A stretch of 12,566 bases of DNA from NCBI GenBank assembly GCA_029882015.1, contig JAOULM010000019.1:1-12566 (forward strand), in the 5' to 3' direction. Source of the DNA: Candidatus Nomurabacteria bacterium. Its GTDB lineage: Bacteria > Patescibacteriota > Minisyncoccia > Phycocordibacterales > UBA1006. Under the pieces are notes generated by a model. It saw only the letters and a list, made by a program, of their open reading frames with translations. It did no database searches and was not told where the DNA came from. A program made the translations under genes and the position numbers. Below, piece after piece: positions 6,912 to 12,566 of this stretch (the first letter of the stretch is position 1; each line of letters starts with the position of its first letter).

Positions 6912-6939
6912 GGGTTAGTGTTAAGTTAGCCCGTTTTTT
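6912..6939 (+). terminator. Possible Rho-independent terminator
   Basis: GGGTTA pairs with TAGCCC (one G-U pair) around a 9-base loop, followed by GTTTTTT. No plus-strand gene ends nearby except the T9SS-like fragment about 900 bases upstream. It could be a leftover of a lost gene or the end of a small RNA. Confidence 0.4.
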
Positions 6940-7199
6940 AGTAATATATTTTCGATAATATAAGCAAGGCTTGTAGGTCTTTGTGCAGAAGTGAATTATG
7001 AGCTTTTTGATTTACCTCTCATATCAGAATAGTGTCTATGAACCAAGCTGTATTAGAAATGTAAGCTCTACAGCAGTTACCAGGAACATTAAAAACCAGA
7101 ATACAAGCAGGGAATTAAAAAACGACACCATACCAATGGCTTATTATTTTTAACTGCGTAAACGTCGCACAATATATCTTTGCGGTCAAACCTATACAA

Positions 7200-7224
7200 A
7201 ATAAAAGACCCCCTATATGGGCCT
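7200..7224 (-). terminator. Terminator of the 102-residue membrane protein gene
   Basis: On the minus strand AGGCCC pairs with GGGTCT (one G-U pair) around a 7-base loop, followed by TTTATTTT. It lies about 80 bases after the stop codon at 7301. The stretch between (7225-7300) shows no gene. Confidence 0.5.
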
Positions 7225-7300
7225 CTGAGAGCTTTGCTACCAGGTGGGGCTAACTTGATACCTGAAGATGCGATAGATCCGGCTGAGAGTCGATGATGTG

Positions 7301-7609
7301 CTAACCGGCTTCGTTCAAGACCGTAGGTTGACCATCACGCAGGCGCTGCATATTATCAATGAATGCAGCCCACAGCACATCGACAAATACATCGTTCCAT
7401 AGATACTGGAAAGGTGTCGACAGGTACTGATACCAAACTTTTTGGCTTGTTTCGGTCACAAATGCGACATTATCACGATTTGTGTCATTTTGTGAAATAT
7501 TTCGTAAATTTATCCCAAAATACCCTAAAGCAAAAAGTATCGCAATACTGATCAAAAACCATTTTAATAGACCTCCCTGTTCCCTGTTCACCTGGTGCCA
7601 TTTTTTCAT
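7301..7609 (-). CDS. Conserved one-helix membrane protein (CPR-type, unknown function)
   Basis: 102 residues. After a short polar start (MKKWHQVNREQ) comes GGLLKWFLISIAILFALGYF, one membrane helix at about 14-34, then an Asn-rich linker and a Trp-rich amphipathic region: VWYQYLSTPFQYLWNDVFVDVLW at about 58-80 and DNMQRLRDGQP near 85-95. I recall similar small proteins, with GGxLKW, YFG, a YLW motif and a closing RDG, from many CPR genomes, where they are unnamed. The position of the helix predicts one end outside the membrane. The ATG is fixed by a -10 element six bases upstream. Function unknown. Confidence 0.75.
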   Translation of the reverse strand: MKKWHQVNREQGGLLKWFLISIAILFALGYFGINLRNISQNDTNRDNVAFVTETSQKVWYQYLSTPFQYLWNDVFVDVLWAAFIDNMQRLRDGQPTVLNEAG

Positions 7610-7615
7610 AATTAT

Positions 7616-7621
7616 ATTATA
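7616..7621 (-). promoter_or_regulatory. -10 element, leaderless start for the 102-residue gene
   Basis: Minus-strand TATAAT lies six bases before the ATG at 7609, so transcription is expected to begin at the start codon. No good -35 is seen. An overlapping second TATAAT (7616-7611) is too close to the ATG to drive it. It is divergent from the plus-strand promoter at 7662-7691. Confidence 0.6.
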
Positions 7622-7661
7622 CGCTATTTTTTATTTGACTCCCCCGCTCTTTTCACAATAT

Positions 7662-7691
7662 TTGACAAAACATAATAAAATGTGGTATAAT
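7662..7691 (+). promoter_or_regulatory. Full-consensus sigma70 promoter pointing at a terminator
   Basis: TTGACA (7662-7667), an 18-base spacer ending in TGG, and TATAAT (7686-7691): both hexamers are perfect and the -10 is extended. Transcription should start near 7698. No gene follows on the plus strand; the next element is the terminator hairpin at 7703-7729, then the 3' end of the minus-strand M23 gene. Confidence 0.75.
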
Positions 7692-7702
7692 GTATATAAC
7701 GT

Positions 7703-7729
7703 AAAAACCTCCCAAGTGGAGGTTTTTTT
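7703..7729. terminator. Bidirectional terminator at the end of the M23 gene
   Basis: Stem AAAAACCTCC / GGAGGTTTTT with a 5-base loop (7713-7717) and seven T on the plus side. On the minus strand it follows the M23 stop codon at once (the stop shares the T run); on the plus strand it stops the transcript from the promoter at 7662-7691 after roughly 30 bases. Confidence 0.88.
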
Positions 7730-9038
7730 ATTTATACATATCTCGCGTAGTCTCCGGTAGATAGCTTAGTGGGTCAAAATATTGCGATCCTGCAACCAAA
7801 GGTGTCGTGTAGTATCTCCCAGAACATCCTTTGCTGGGCCATGTCTGAATACTAACTGCATCAGCTGGAACGACTTTGACATCCAAATGAGGTCCCGTAG
7901 AGTACCCAGTGTTACCGCTGTATGCCACCAAATCTCCACGTGCGACACGTTGTCCCGCCTCTACCGTATGGAGAGACAAGTGACTGTAAATACTGGATAA
8001 TCCGTTATCATATTTGATTAACACCCACTTACCAAATGATGCTCTTGGACAGGTCTTGTCAGTATCTCCAATACCAACAACAACACCATCCGCCATGGAA
8101 ACAACTTTGTCATTATTTGCCCGCAAATCTAACCCCGAATGACGACCATTAAATTTTCCCTTGCGATACGCATATAATGCTGCCGAGTCTTTGGTTTTTC
8201 CAAATGGTTGGGTGATCAAAATACTACGCTCCAGTGGCCAGCTAAATACCCGTGTTCCTTCGGGTGGGAAACTGGTTGGATCCAGGATATATTTCAATTC
8301 TGCCTGAGCCGCATAGAGCTCTTCTTCGAATTGTTTTCGCAGGCGCTCTTTCTCGGCGATAATTTCCTCGATCGTTTCTTCTTTGGCTTCGACTTGTTGT
8401 AGCAACAAATCCTTTTCATCACGCACCACATCAACCGCTTGTTTTTCATAAACAATGGATGACTTCAATTTATCCAACTCGACTTTTTTCTGCGCCTCTT
8501 CTTCCCTGTTGTCACGGAGCTGTTTTTTTGTTCCCTCGAGATCTGCAATCCAGTTATGTACCTCGATCTGGAAGCTGACCAGATTATCCGTCCCTGACCA
8601 GACATCAGACAATTTCTCTCCTCCGAATGCTAATTCCACCATGGAATAATCGCTCACTTCGTACATGCGTCTGATGCTTTGACGCAGGGCGTCGTTAGCC
8701 AGCTGAATTTTTTGTTCTTTGGTGCGGATGTCTTTTTCTAGATAGACTAATGTCAGATCCGTGTTTTCAATTTTCTTCCGGGTGAGCGACAAATCTGTTT
8801 GCAGTTTTTTGCTGGTAGTGTTGATTCGGTTGAATTCTGATTCGGCCGATAGTTTTTCACGAGCAATCTGTTCCAGCTCTTTTTGGTGTGCTGCAATTTC
8901 TTGTTCCAAGGATTGAATCTGTACTGATGTTGTTTCGATGTTTTGCTTCAGGTCCTCGGTCGTTGTCGCGGTCTGCGCCAAAACTGTGGTAAATGACCCC
9001 CCTAACAAAACCAATATAATAAAAATATAGTATCGCAT
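7728..9038 (-). CDS. Secreted coiled-coil M23 (LytM/EnvC-like) peptidase-family protein
   Basis: 436 residues. A signal peptide (1-21, TTVLAQ) is followed by a long coiled coil (about 27-122 and 165-250) and a C-terminal M23 domain (about 262-425). M23 proteins cut peptide cross-bridges of peptidoglycan, or activate amidases when degenerate, as EnvC does. Zinc-site residues: His300 and Asp304 in HSGLDLRA, His353 in YSHLSL, His384 in GPHLDVKV. The family motif is GPHLHFE; here the third ligand is Asp386 instead of His, so activity is uncertain. Two Cys (330, 405) lie within the M23 domain. I chose the ATG at 9038, not 9065, because the longer form overlaps the -10 element and would place nine residues before the signal peptide. 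The gene is monocistronic, with its own promoter and terminator. Confidence 0.85.
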   Translation of the reverse strand: MRYYIFIILVLLGGSFTTVLAQTATTTEDLKQNIETTSVQIQSLEQEIAAHQKELEQIAREKLSAESEFNRINTTSKKLQTDLSLTRKKIENTDLTLVYLEKDIRTKEQKIQLANDALRQSIRRMYEVSDYSMVELAFGGEKLSDVWSGTDNLVSFQIEVHNWIADLEGTKKQLRDNREEEAQKKVELDKLKSSIVYEKQAVDVVRDEKDLLLQQVEAKEETIEEIIAEKERLRKQFEEELYAAQAELKYILDPTSFPPEGTRVFSWPLERSILITQPFGKTKDSAALYAYRKGKFNGRHSGLDLRANNDKVVSMADGVVVGIGDTDKTCPRASFGKWVLIKYDNGLSSIYSHLSLHTVEAGQRVARGDLVAYSGNTGYSTGPHLDVKVVPADAVSIQTWPSKGCSGRYYTTPLVAGSQYFDPLSYLPETTRDMYK

Positions 9039-9048
9039 GATAAGGGGT

Positions 9049-9078
9049 ATTATAACGCATAACACCCCATCGTGTCAC
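9049..9078 (-). promoter_or_regulatory. Sigma70-type promoter for the M23 gene
   Basis: Minus-strand GTGACA (9078-9073), an 18-base spacer and TATAAT (9054-9049). The -10 ends ten bases before the chosen ATG, giving a leader of about four bases. This position argues against the start codon at 9065. Confidence 0.7.
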
Positions 9079-9107
9079 ATCACGTCCCTGACCTTACCGA
9101 GCGAACC

Positions 9108-9199
9108 AGGATTTTGAAACAGAGCGAACGTCTCTGATTTTTCAGCCAGGCTAGCGGAGCGCCCCCTGAAAAATAGCGAGTGTCGTTTCCTAAAATCCT
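9108..9199. repeat. Nested palindrome with AGCG motifs in its loops
   Basis: Outer arms AGGATTTT (9108-9115) and AAAATCCT (9192-9199), continued by GAAAC (9116-9120) and GTTTC (9185-9189) with a two-base bulge. Inner arms ATTTTTCAG (9137-9145) and CTGAAAAAT (9166-9174). The unpaired parts and flanks carry repeated AGCG/GAGCG motifs (at about 9099, 9122, 9153, 9157, 9175 and 9203). No gene overlaps. It may be a structured RNA, a dispersed palindromic repeat or a protein-binding array; the sequence does not decide. Confidence 0.7.
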
Positions 9200-9219
9200 T
9201 GAGAGCGAGGTGTGGTCTT

Positions 9220-9244
9220 GTTTTCTTAAATAACAATAAGAAAC
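9220..9244. repeat. Small inverted repeat
   Basis: GTTTTCTTA and TAAGAAAC pair with one bulged T around an 8-base loop. It is the second of four consecutive palindromes in the gap between the M23 gene and gltX. Confidence 0.5.
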
Positions 9245-9271
9245 GAAGTGACTATATTGTTTTTATCCAGG

Positions 9272-9300
9272 GAAATAATGAGCGGTAGCGAATATATTTC
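9272..9300. repeat. Inverted repeat with AGCGGTAGCGA loop
   Basis: GAAATA (9272-9277) and TATTTC (9295-9300) enclose a loop holding GAGCGGTAGCGA, the same AGCG motif as in the larger palindrome upstream. Confidence 0.5.
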
Positions 9301-9309
9301 ATCGGGTGG

Positions 9310-9335
9310 TTACTTTTTTATTAAGAAAAAAGTAA
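9310..9335. repeat. Perfect inverted repeat, 10-base arms
   Basis: TTACTTTTTT (9310-9319) and AAAAAAGTAA (9326-9335) with the loop ATTAAG. The stem contains only one G-C pair, so it is weak as a terminator, although it has an A/T-rich form. Confidence 0.6.
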
Positions 9336-9360
9336 TAGGAATAAGCATGTGCAAAGCCTT

Positions 9361-9411
9361 AAAAAATACCCCTCCGCCCTGCGGGCACCTCCCCTGCATC
9401 AGGGGAGGAGG
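9361..9411 (-). terminator. Compound palindrome acting as gltX terminator
   Basis: Two adjacent perfect hairpins: GCCC-TGC-GGGC (9376-9386) and CCTCCCCTG-CAT-CAGGGGAGG (9388-9408). CCTCC at 9371-9375 can also pair with GGAGG at 9407-9411 to close a three-way junction. On the minus strand it begins 2 bases after the gltX stop and ends in a T run (A run at 9361-9366). The C/G-rich style differs from the simple hairpins elsewhere in the window and resembles dispersed palindromic repeats reused as terminators. Confidence 0.7.
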
Positions 9412-9413
9412 CT

Positions 9414-10874
9414 CTAGTCCAAAGCTGTTTCAATTCTTGCGATGGTTTCGTCTTTTCCGATGATTGCTGCAATGACAAACGGATCAGGTGATTTGTCTCG
9501 TCCTGATAGTGCATATCGCAGTGGCCACAACACATCACCCCTGCCCTGCTCGCCGGCATAATCCCACACTGCAGATTTAATCCCATCAGCATCCCAGGCT
9601 CCGTTATAATCCGTGAATAATTTCTTGGTCTGCGTCAGATGTTTTCTGGCTTCGTCTAATGTTGATTTTTTCCAGATAATTTTTTCTCTATCATATGTGG
9701 GTTGTTCAAAGAAAAACTGCAACTCCCCTTCCCTGATCATATCTGCAACATCGTTGAACACTGAAATACGCTCGGCGATAACCGGCAACACCTGTTCAAA
9801 TCGATCGTCAGAATATTGCGGCAACCGTCGCAGTGGCTCAACAAATGATTCAATCCCATTGCGTAATTCCGCAGGGTCAAGTTTTTCCATCCATTGTTTA
9901 TTGAGCCAATCTAATTTTTCTTCGTTGAATGCCCCACCACTATGATGAATGCGTTCAATCGTAAACTGATCAATCAAATCATCCATACTAAAAATTTCTT
10001 GGTCGGTTCCTGGGTTCCATCCAATCATCGCCAGGAAATTCACCATAGCCTGGGCTAAATATCCCTCTGTTTTATATTCCAAAACGTCTTTGGCTCCGTC
10101 ACGTTTTCCCAATTTCTTTTTGCCGTCGGTTCCCATAATAGGAGGCAACGTTACAAATACAGGATACGGAATATCCAATGCATCGTACAAGCTCAAAAAT
10201 CGAGGCATGCTGGAAATAAATTCATCCCCACGCATCACGTGCGTCACACCCATTTCATAATCATCAATTATGTGAGCGAAATTATATGTTGGGTATCCAT
10301 CACTTTTCATTATTATAAAATCATCCAAAGCTTCTGGTCCAGCCTCGAGATCACCACGAACCGCATCGTTCCAATGGTACCTTTTTATTTCTGGAACCTT
10401 GAACCGAAGAGAGCTCTTGCCGTCCCATGTATCAAAATTCTGTGGTCGGTGGTCGCGAAACAAAAATGCGCGTTTTTCCACCTCGGCCTTGTCGCGGAAT
10501 TCCTGAACCTGCTCTTTTGTGTATGGGTCTGGATAAGCCAATCCATCATCCACTAATTTCTGTGCATATTTGTGGTAACTATCTAAACGTTCTGACTGAA
10601 TACATGAACCAAAATCCCCTGGCTTGTCTGGGCCATAATTCCAATCAATACCCAACCACGCCAGAGATTTTTGAATATGTTCGATTGAACCTGCAACCTC
10701 GCGGTCTTTGTCTGTGTCCTCGATTCGCAGAATAAATTCTCCGTTATTTTTTCGAGCCCACAAATATGCATACAATGCCGTACGCACCCCGCCAATATGC
10801 ATAAACCCCGTTGGGCTCGGGGCAAAACGGGTCACGACGGGTTTATTTTCTTTTTTCTTGAATATATTAAACAT
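9414..10874 (-). CDS. gltX: Glutamate-tRNA ligase
   Basis: 486 residues, the normal length for bacterial GluRS, a class I aminoacyl-tRNA synthetase that charges tRNA-Glu in the cytosol. The HIGH region is PSPTGFMHIGG at 19-29, and the KMSKS counterpart is KKLGKRDGA at 253-261. Other family segments are RIEDTDKDR near 50-58, DDFIIMKSDGYPTYNFA near 184-200 and THVMRGDEFISS near 211-222. The C-terminal anticodon-binding region runs from about 320 to the end. Whether it also charges tRNA-Gln (non-discriminating) cannot be read from this. The gene follows murG by 12 bases and is likely cotranscribed; AGGA lies about 11 bases before the ATG. It ends in TAG at a strong palindrome. Confidence 0.97.
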   Translation of the reverse strand: MFNIFKKKENKPVVTRFAPSPTGFMHIGGVRTALYAYLWARKNNGEFILRIEDTDKDREVAGSIEHIQKSLAWLGIDWNYGPDKPGDFGSCIQSERLDSYHKYAQKLVDDGLAYPDPYTKEQVQEFRDKAEVEKRAFLFRDHRPQNFDTWDGKSSLRFKVPEIKRYHWNDAVRGDLEAGPEALDDFIIMKSDGYPTYNFAHIIDDYEMGVTHVMRGDEFISSMPRFLSLYDALDIPYPVFVTLPPIMGTDGKKKLGKRDGAKDVLEYKTEGYLAQAMVNFLAMIGWNPGTDQEIFSMDDLIDQFTIERIHHSGGAFNEEKLDWLNKQWMEKLDPAELRNGIESFVEPLRRLPQYSDDRFEQVLPVIAERISVFNDVADMIREGELQFFFEQPTYDREKIIWKKSTLDEARKHLTQTKKLFTDYNGAWDADGIKSAVWDYAGEQGRGDVLWPLRYALSGRDKSPDPFVIAAIIGKDETIARIETALD

Positions 10875-10886
10875 AATAATTAAATC

Positions 10887-12017
10887 CTACGCTTCCATGT
10901 GTCCAATGGCAAGCTGGACCAATTCTTGTCCGATTACATCTGCTGCATCCTGTGATGTTATTTCAGTCGCGCTATTTTTCATTTTGTCTTGCAGTGTCTT
11001 GTCTGCTATAACGCGGTCTATTTCTTCTTTTAATACACTGGGGGTCAAATTGGCTTCCTCGATTACCAAACCAGCCCCGGTCCGTGCATAATTATAAGCA
11101 TTTTTCATTTGATGGTCTCCTATTGATTTGCTAATGGGAATAACGATAGCGGGAATTTTCCACCCTGCAATTTCAAATAACATTGACCCAGCGCGAGTCA
11201 CAACCACGCGTGATATTCCAGCAGACATTCGCGTTGCCAATTCGTCCAAAAATGGAAATACTTTGTAGCGATACGCCAGTTTATTTCCCTCGAGACGAAG
11301 GTGTGATTCAGCCAATACATCTGGGTAATTTTTAGCTCCAGTCTGATGTATTATCTGATAGTCTTGTATCAATTCTGGCAGAACCTCGAGAACAGAATCG
11401 TTTAAAATTTTTGCGCCCAATGACCCTCCAATAATCCAAACAACAGGCACATGTTCGTCTAATTTCAAATACTCGTATCCACCAATATCTAGTTTGCGCA
11501 TCAACCCCAAACGAACAGGCTGTCCAGTCCATGCTGTTTTTGTTTTATCAAAATGTTTTGCAGCCTCTGGGTATGACACGGCAATACGTTTGGCAAATTT
11601 TCCAGCCCAACGCCCAACACGTCCTGGCGCAGAATCAGATTCATGAATCATTACGGGGATACGCAATATTCTAGCCGCAAACAATGTTGGGAAACTGGCG
11701 TATCCTCCTTTGCCGAAAACAACATCAGGACTTAATGTGAAAAGTCTGTACAATGCCTGCACAATCCCCCACCCTGTTTTAAATATATCAATAATATTTT
11801 TTACAGAAAAATATAACCGCATTTTTCCAGCAGAGATTTGCTGGAATTCAATATGGTTTTCCTCTAGGGCTGATTCATCGTACGGAGCATCAGAAAAATA
11901 ATACATTTGTACGTTAGCCAAATGCTGTTCATCGGCAATACGATTGACTCTTTCAGACACAGCAATGATCGGATAAAAATGCCCTCCTGTTCCCCCTCCT
12001 GTAAAAACAATTTTCAT
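10887..12017 (-). CDS. murG: UDP-GlcNAc:lipid I N-acetylglucosaminyltransferase
   Basis: 376 residues. MurG transfers GlcNAc from UDP-GlcNAc to lipid I, forming lipid II at the cytosolic face of the membrane, the last cytosolic step of peptidoglycan synthesis. The N-terminal glycine-rich loop is FTGGGTGGH at 5-13, followed by VVFGKGGYASFP and IHESDSAPGRVGRWA in the acceptor domain. IIGGSLGAKILN near 195-206 opens the donor domain, and VVTRAGSMLFEIAGWKIPAI with DHQMKNAYNY forms the UDP-GlcNAc site. It is slightly longer than typical (about 355). The start lies 10 bases after the ftsW stop, with no clear ribosome-binding site, so translation may be coupled. Its product feeds FtsW next door. Confidence 0.97.
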   Translation of the reverse strand: MKIVFTGGGTGGHFYPIIAVSERVNRIADEQHLANVQMYYFSDAPYDESALEENHIEFQQISAGKMRLYFSVKNIIDIFKTGWGIVQALYRLFTLSPDVVFGKGGYASFPTLFAARILRIPVMIHESDSAPGRVGRWAGKFAKRIAVSYPEAAKHFDKTKTAWTGQPVRLGLMRKLDIGGYEYLKLDEHVPVVWIIGGSLGAKILNDSVLEVLPELIQDYQIIHQTGAKNYPDVLAESHLRLEGNKLAYRYKVFPFLDELATRMSAGISRVVVTRAGSMLFEIAGWKIPAIVIPISKSIGDHQMKNAYNYARTGAGLVIEEANLTPSVLKEEIDRVIADKTLQDKMKNSATEITSQDAADVIGQELVQLAIGHMEA

Positions 12018-12027
12018 AATAACTATT

Positions 12028-12566
12028 CTACTTTATTTTCAAGTTTTTTGAAACGTTCATAATAATTCCGACTCCTGCCAAACCGAATAACAGCGCTGTT
12101 CCACCCTGACTCATAAACACCAGTGGAATTCCAGATAGCGGAAACAAGCCCAAGATTGATGCCATATTCAAGAACACTTGCCCGACAATCAGGGTGACAA
12201 TACCAATGACCAACAATTTACCAAACCTATCTTTTGTGTGTCTGGCTATATAATATCCACGCAAAAGAAATATTACAAAAATAATCAATATCAACATTGT
12301 CCCAACCAATCCCCACTCCTCGCCCAGAACGGCAAAAATAGAATCCCCTGCTGGCTCTGGCAAATATTTAAATTTCTGAACTCCCTGTCCGAAACCTCGT
12401 CCGCCTACACCGCCACTACCGAACGCAATCAACGCTTGTTGAATTTGATATGACGCCCCTAATGGGTCACTGGCTGGATTTAAAAATGTTGTAACTCGAT
12501 CCAGCAAATAGGGCCTAACAAATATCAACCCCCCTGCCCCAGCTAGTCCAATTAACACAATCGCAA
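12028..12566 (-). CDS. ftsW: FtsW/RodA-family lipid II polymerase, C-terminal part
   Basis: The last about 179 codons of a gene running off the right edge. SEDS proteins are multi-pass membrane glycosyltransferases that polymerise lipid II with a partner penicillin-binding protein. Diagnostic segments are FLNPASDPLGASYQIQQALI, the glycine-rich GSGGVGGRGFGQGVQKFKYL, PEPAGDSIFAVLGEEWGLVG and the closing LFPLSGIPLVFMSQGGTALL. At least four membrane helices are visible. FtsW is preferred over RodA because murG follows directly, the usual division and cell-wall cluster order, and because of the QKFKYLPEPAGDSIFAV wording. The methionine at 12558 is internal, not the start; the N-terminal half lies outside. 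Confidence 0.92.
   Translation of the reverse strand, partial: AIVLIGLAGAGGLIFVRPYLLDRVTTFLNPASDPLGASYQIQQALIAFGSGGVGGRGFGQGVQKFKYLPEPAGDSIFAVLGEEWGLVGTMLILIIFVIFLLRGYYIARHTKDRFGKLLVIGIVTLIVGQVFLNMASILGLFPLSGIPLVFMSQGGTALLFGLAGVGIIMNVSKNLKIK

Larger units (their letters stand above)
6713..7199. other. AT-rich intergenic stretch without a recognisable gene
   Basis: About 490 bases. Apart from the promoter at its left end and a possible terminator at 6912-6939, I see no gene, tRNA or tmRNA. The 13-mer CAGAATAGTGTCT occurs twice in direct orientation (6873-6885 and 7025-7037), and the shorter CAGAATA again at 7097-7103. Two small open frames (6998-7153 plus, 51 codons; 7036-7131 minus, 31 codons, hydrophobic) lack start signals and overlap one another. 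This may be decayed sequence at the edge of the AT-rich accessory segment. Confidence 0.5.

Noticed and set aside
7036..7131. 31-codon hydrophobic minus-strand frame that could be a small membrane toxin
   Set aside because: No promoter, terminator or antisense partner that fits a toxin-antitoxin unit. An AT-rich sequence easily yields such a frame.
6998..7153. 51-codon plus-strand open frame in the gene-free stretch
   Set aside because: No ribosome-binding site or promoter close by, no recognisable composition or family, and it overlaps a minus-strand frame.
7200..7300. tRNA or other known RNA gene in the GC-richer stretch after the 102-residue gene
   Set aside because: No cloverleaf or T-loop (GGTTCGAATCC-like) could be found; the stretch is best read as the 3' untranslated region.
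9039..9065. M23 gene starting at the ATG at 9065
   Set aside because: It overlaps the TATAAT element and adds nine residues before the signal peptide. The ATG at 9038 gives a normal signal peptide and a fitting promoter distance.
9099..9335. CRISPR-like array
   Set aside because: The palindromes differ from one another and there are no equal repeats with regular spacers.
9248..9463. Plus-strand open frame over the palindromes and the gltX end
   Set aside because: It runs through the terminator palindrome into antisense of gltX and has no protein-like pattern.

Overview
The window looks like a piece of a Candidate Phyla Radiation (Patescibacteria) chromosome. This rests on recognised family resemblance, not on a database search. 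The clues are a hinge-poor SMC of only 739 residues, two small membrane proteins of types I associate with CPR genomes (an Ada-like zinc-motif protein and a 102-residue one-helix protein), a rpmA gene standing alone, and near-leaderless promoters on most single genes. The standard genetic code fits: TGA is never needed as a sense codon in any long gene.

Layout from left to right. Positions 2-97 hold the end of rnc (RNase III). An AT-rich insert follows (199-1273, minus strand) with two Nudix-like genes, one exported and one cytosolic, separating rnc from smc (1366-3585, plus). A bidirectional terminator separates smc from rpmA (minus). Next on the plus strand come a membrane-anchored Ada-like protein and, 4 bases after it, a gene I identify as murL, the ATP-dependent epimerase that makes the D-Glu of the peptidoglycan stem. 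Directly after the murL stop codon, in the same frame, lies an intact 78-residue module that reads as a type IX secretion C-terminal sorting domain, a Bacteroidota feature. A minus-strand orphan lipoprotein gene (6002-6712) follows, then about 490 bases without a convincing gene, then a CPR-type 102-residue membrane protein (7301-7609).

The right half is cell-wall and translation backbone, all on the minus strand: a coiled-coil M23 (EnvC-like) protein with its own promoter, a 280-base gene-free stretch packed with palindromes rich in the AGCG motif, then the unit ftsW (partial) - murG - gltX. Taken together the window handles peptidoglycan synthesis (murL, murG, ftsW), its remodelling (M23 protein), chromosome organisation (smc) and translation (rpmA, gltX).

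Hand counts of a few 60-base lines suggest about 45-55% GC in smc and gltX against about 27-38% in the Nudix pair, murL and the lipoprotein gene, so two AT-rich accessory segments appear to be set into a less AT-rich backbone. The points most worth checking are the T9SS-type tail behind murL, the palindrome array at 9099-9335, the exported degenerate Nudix paralogue, and a consensus promoter that runs straight into a terminator at 7662-7729.
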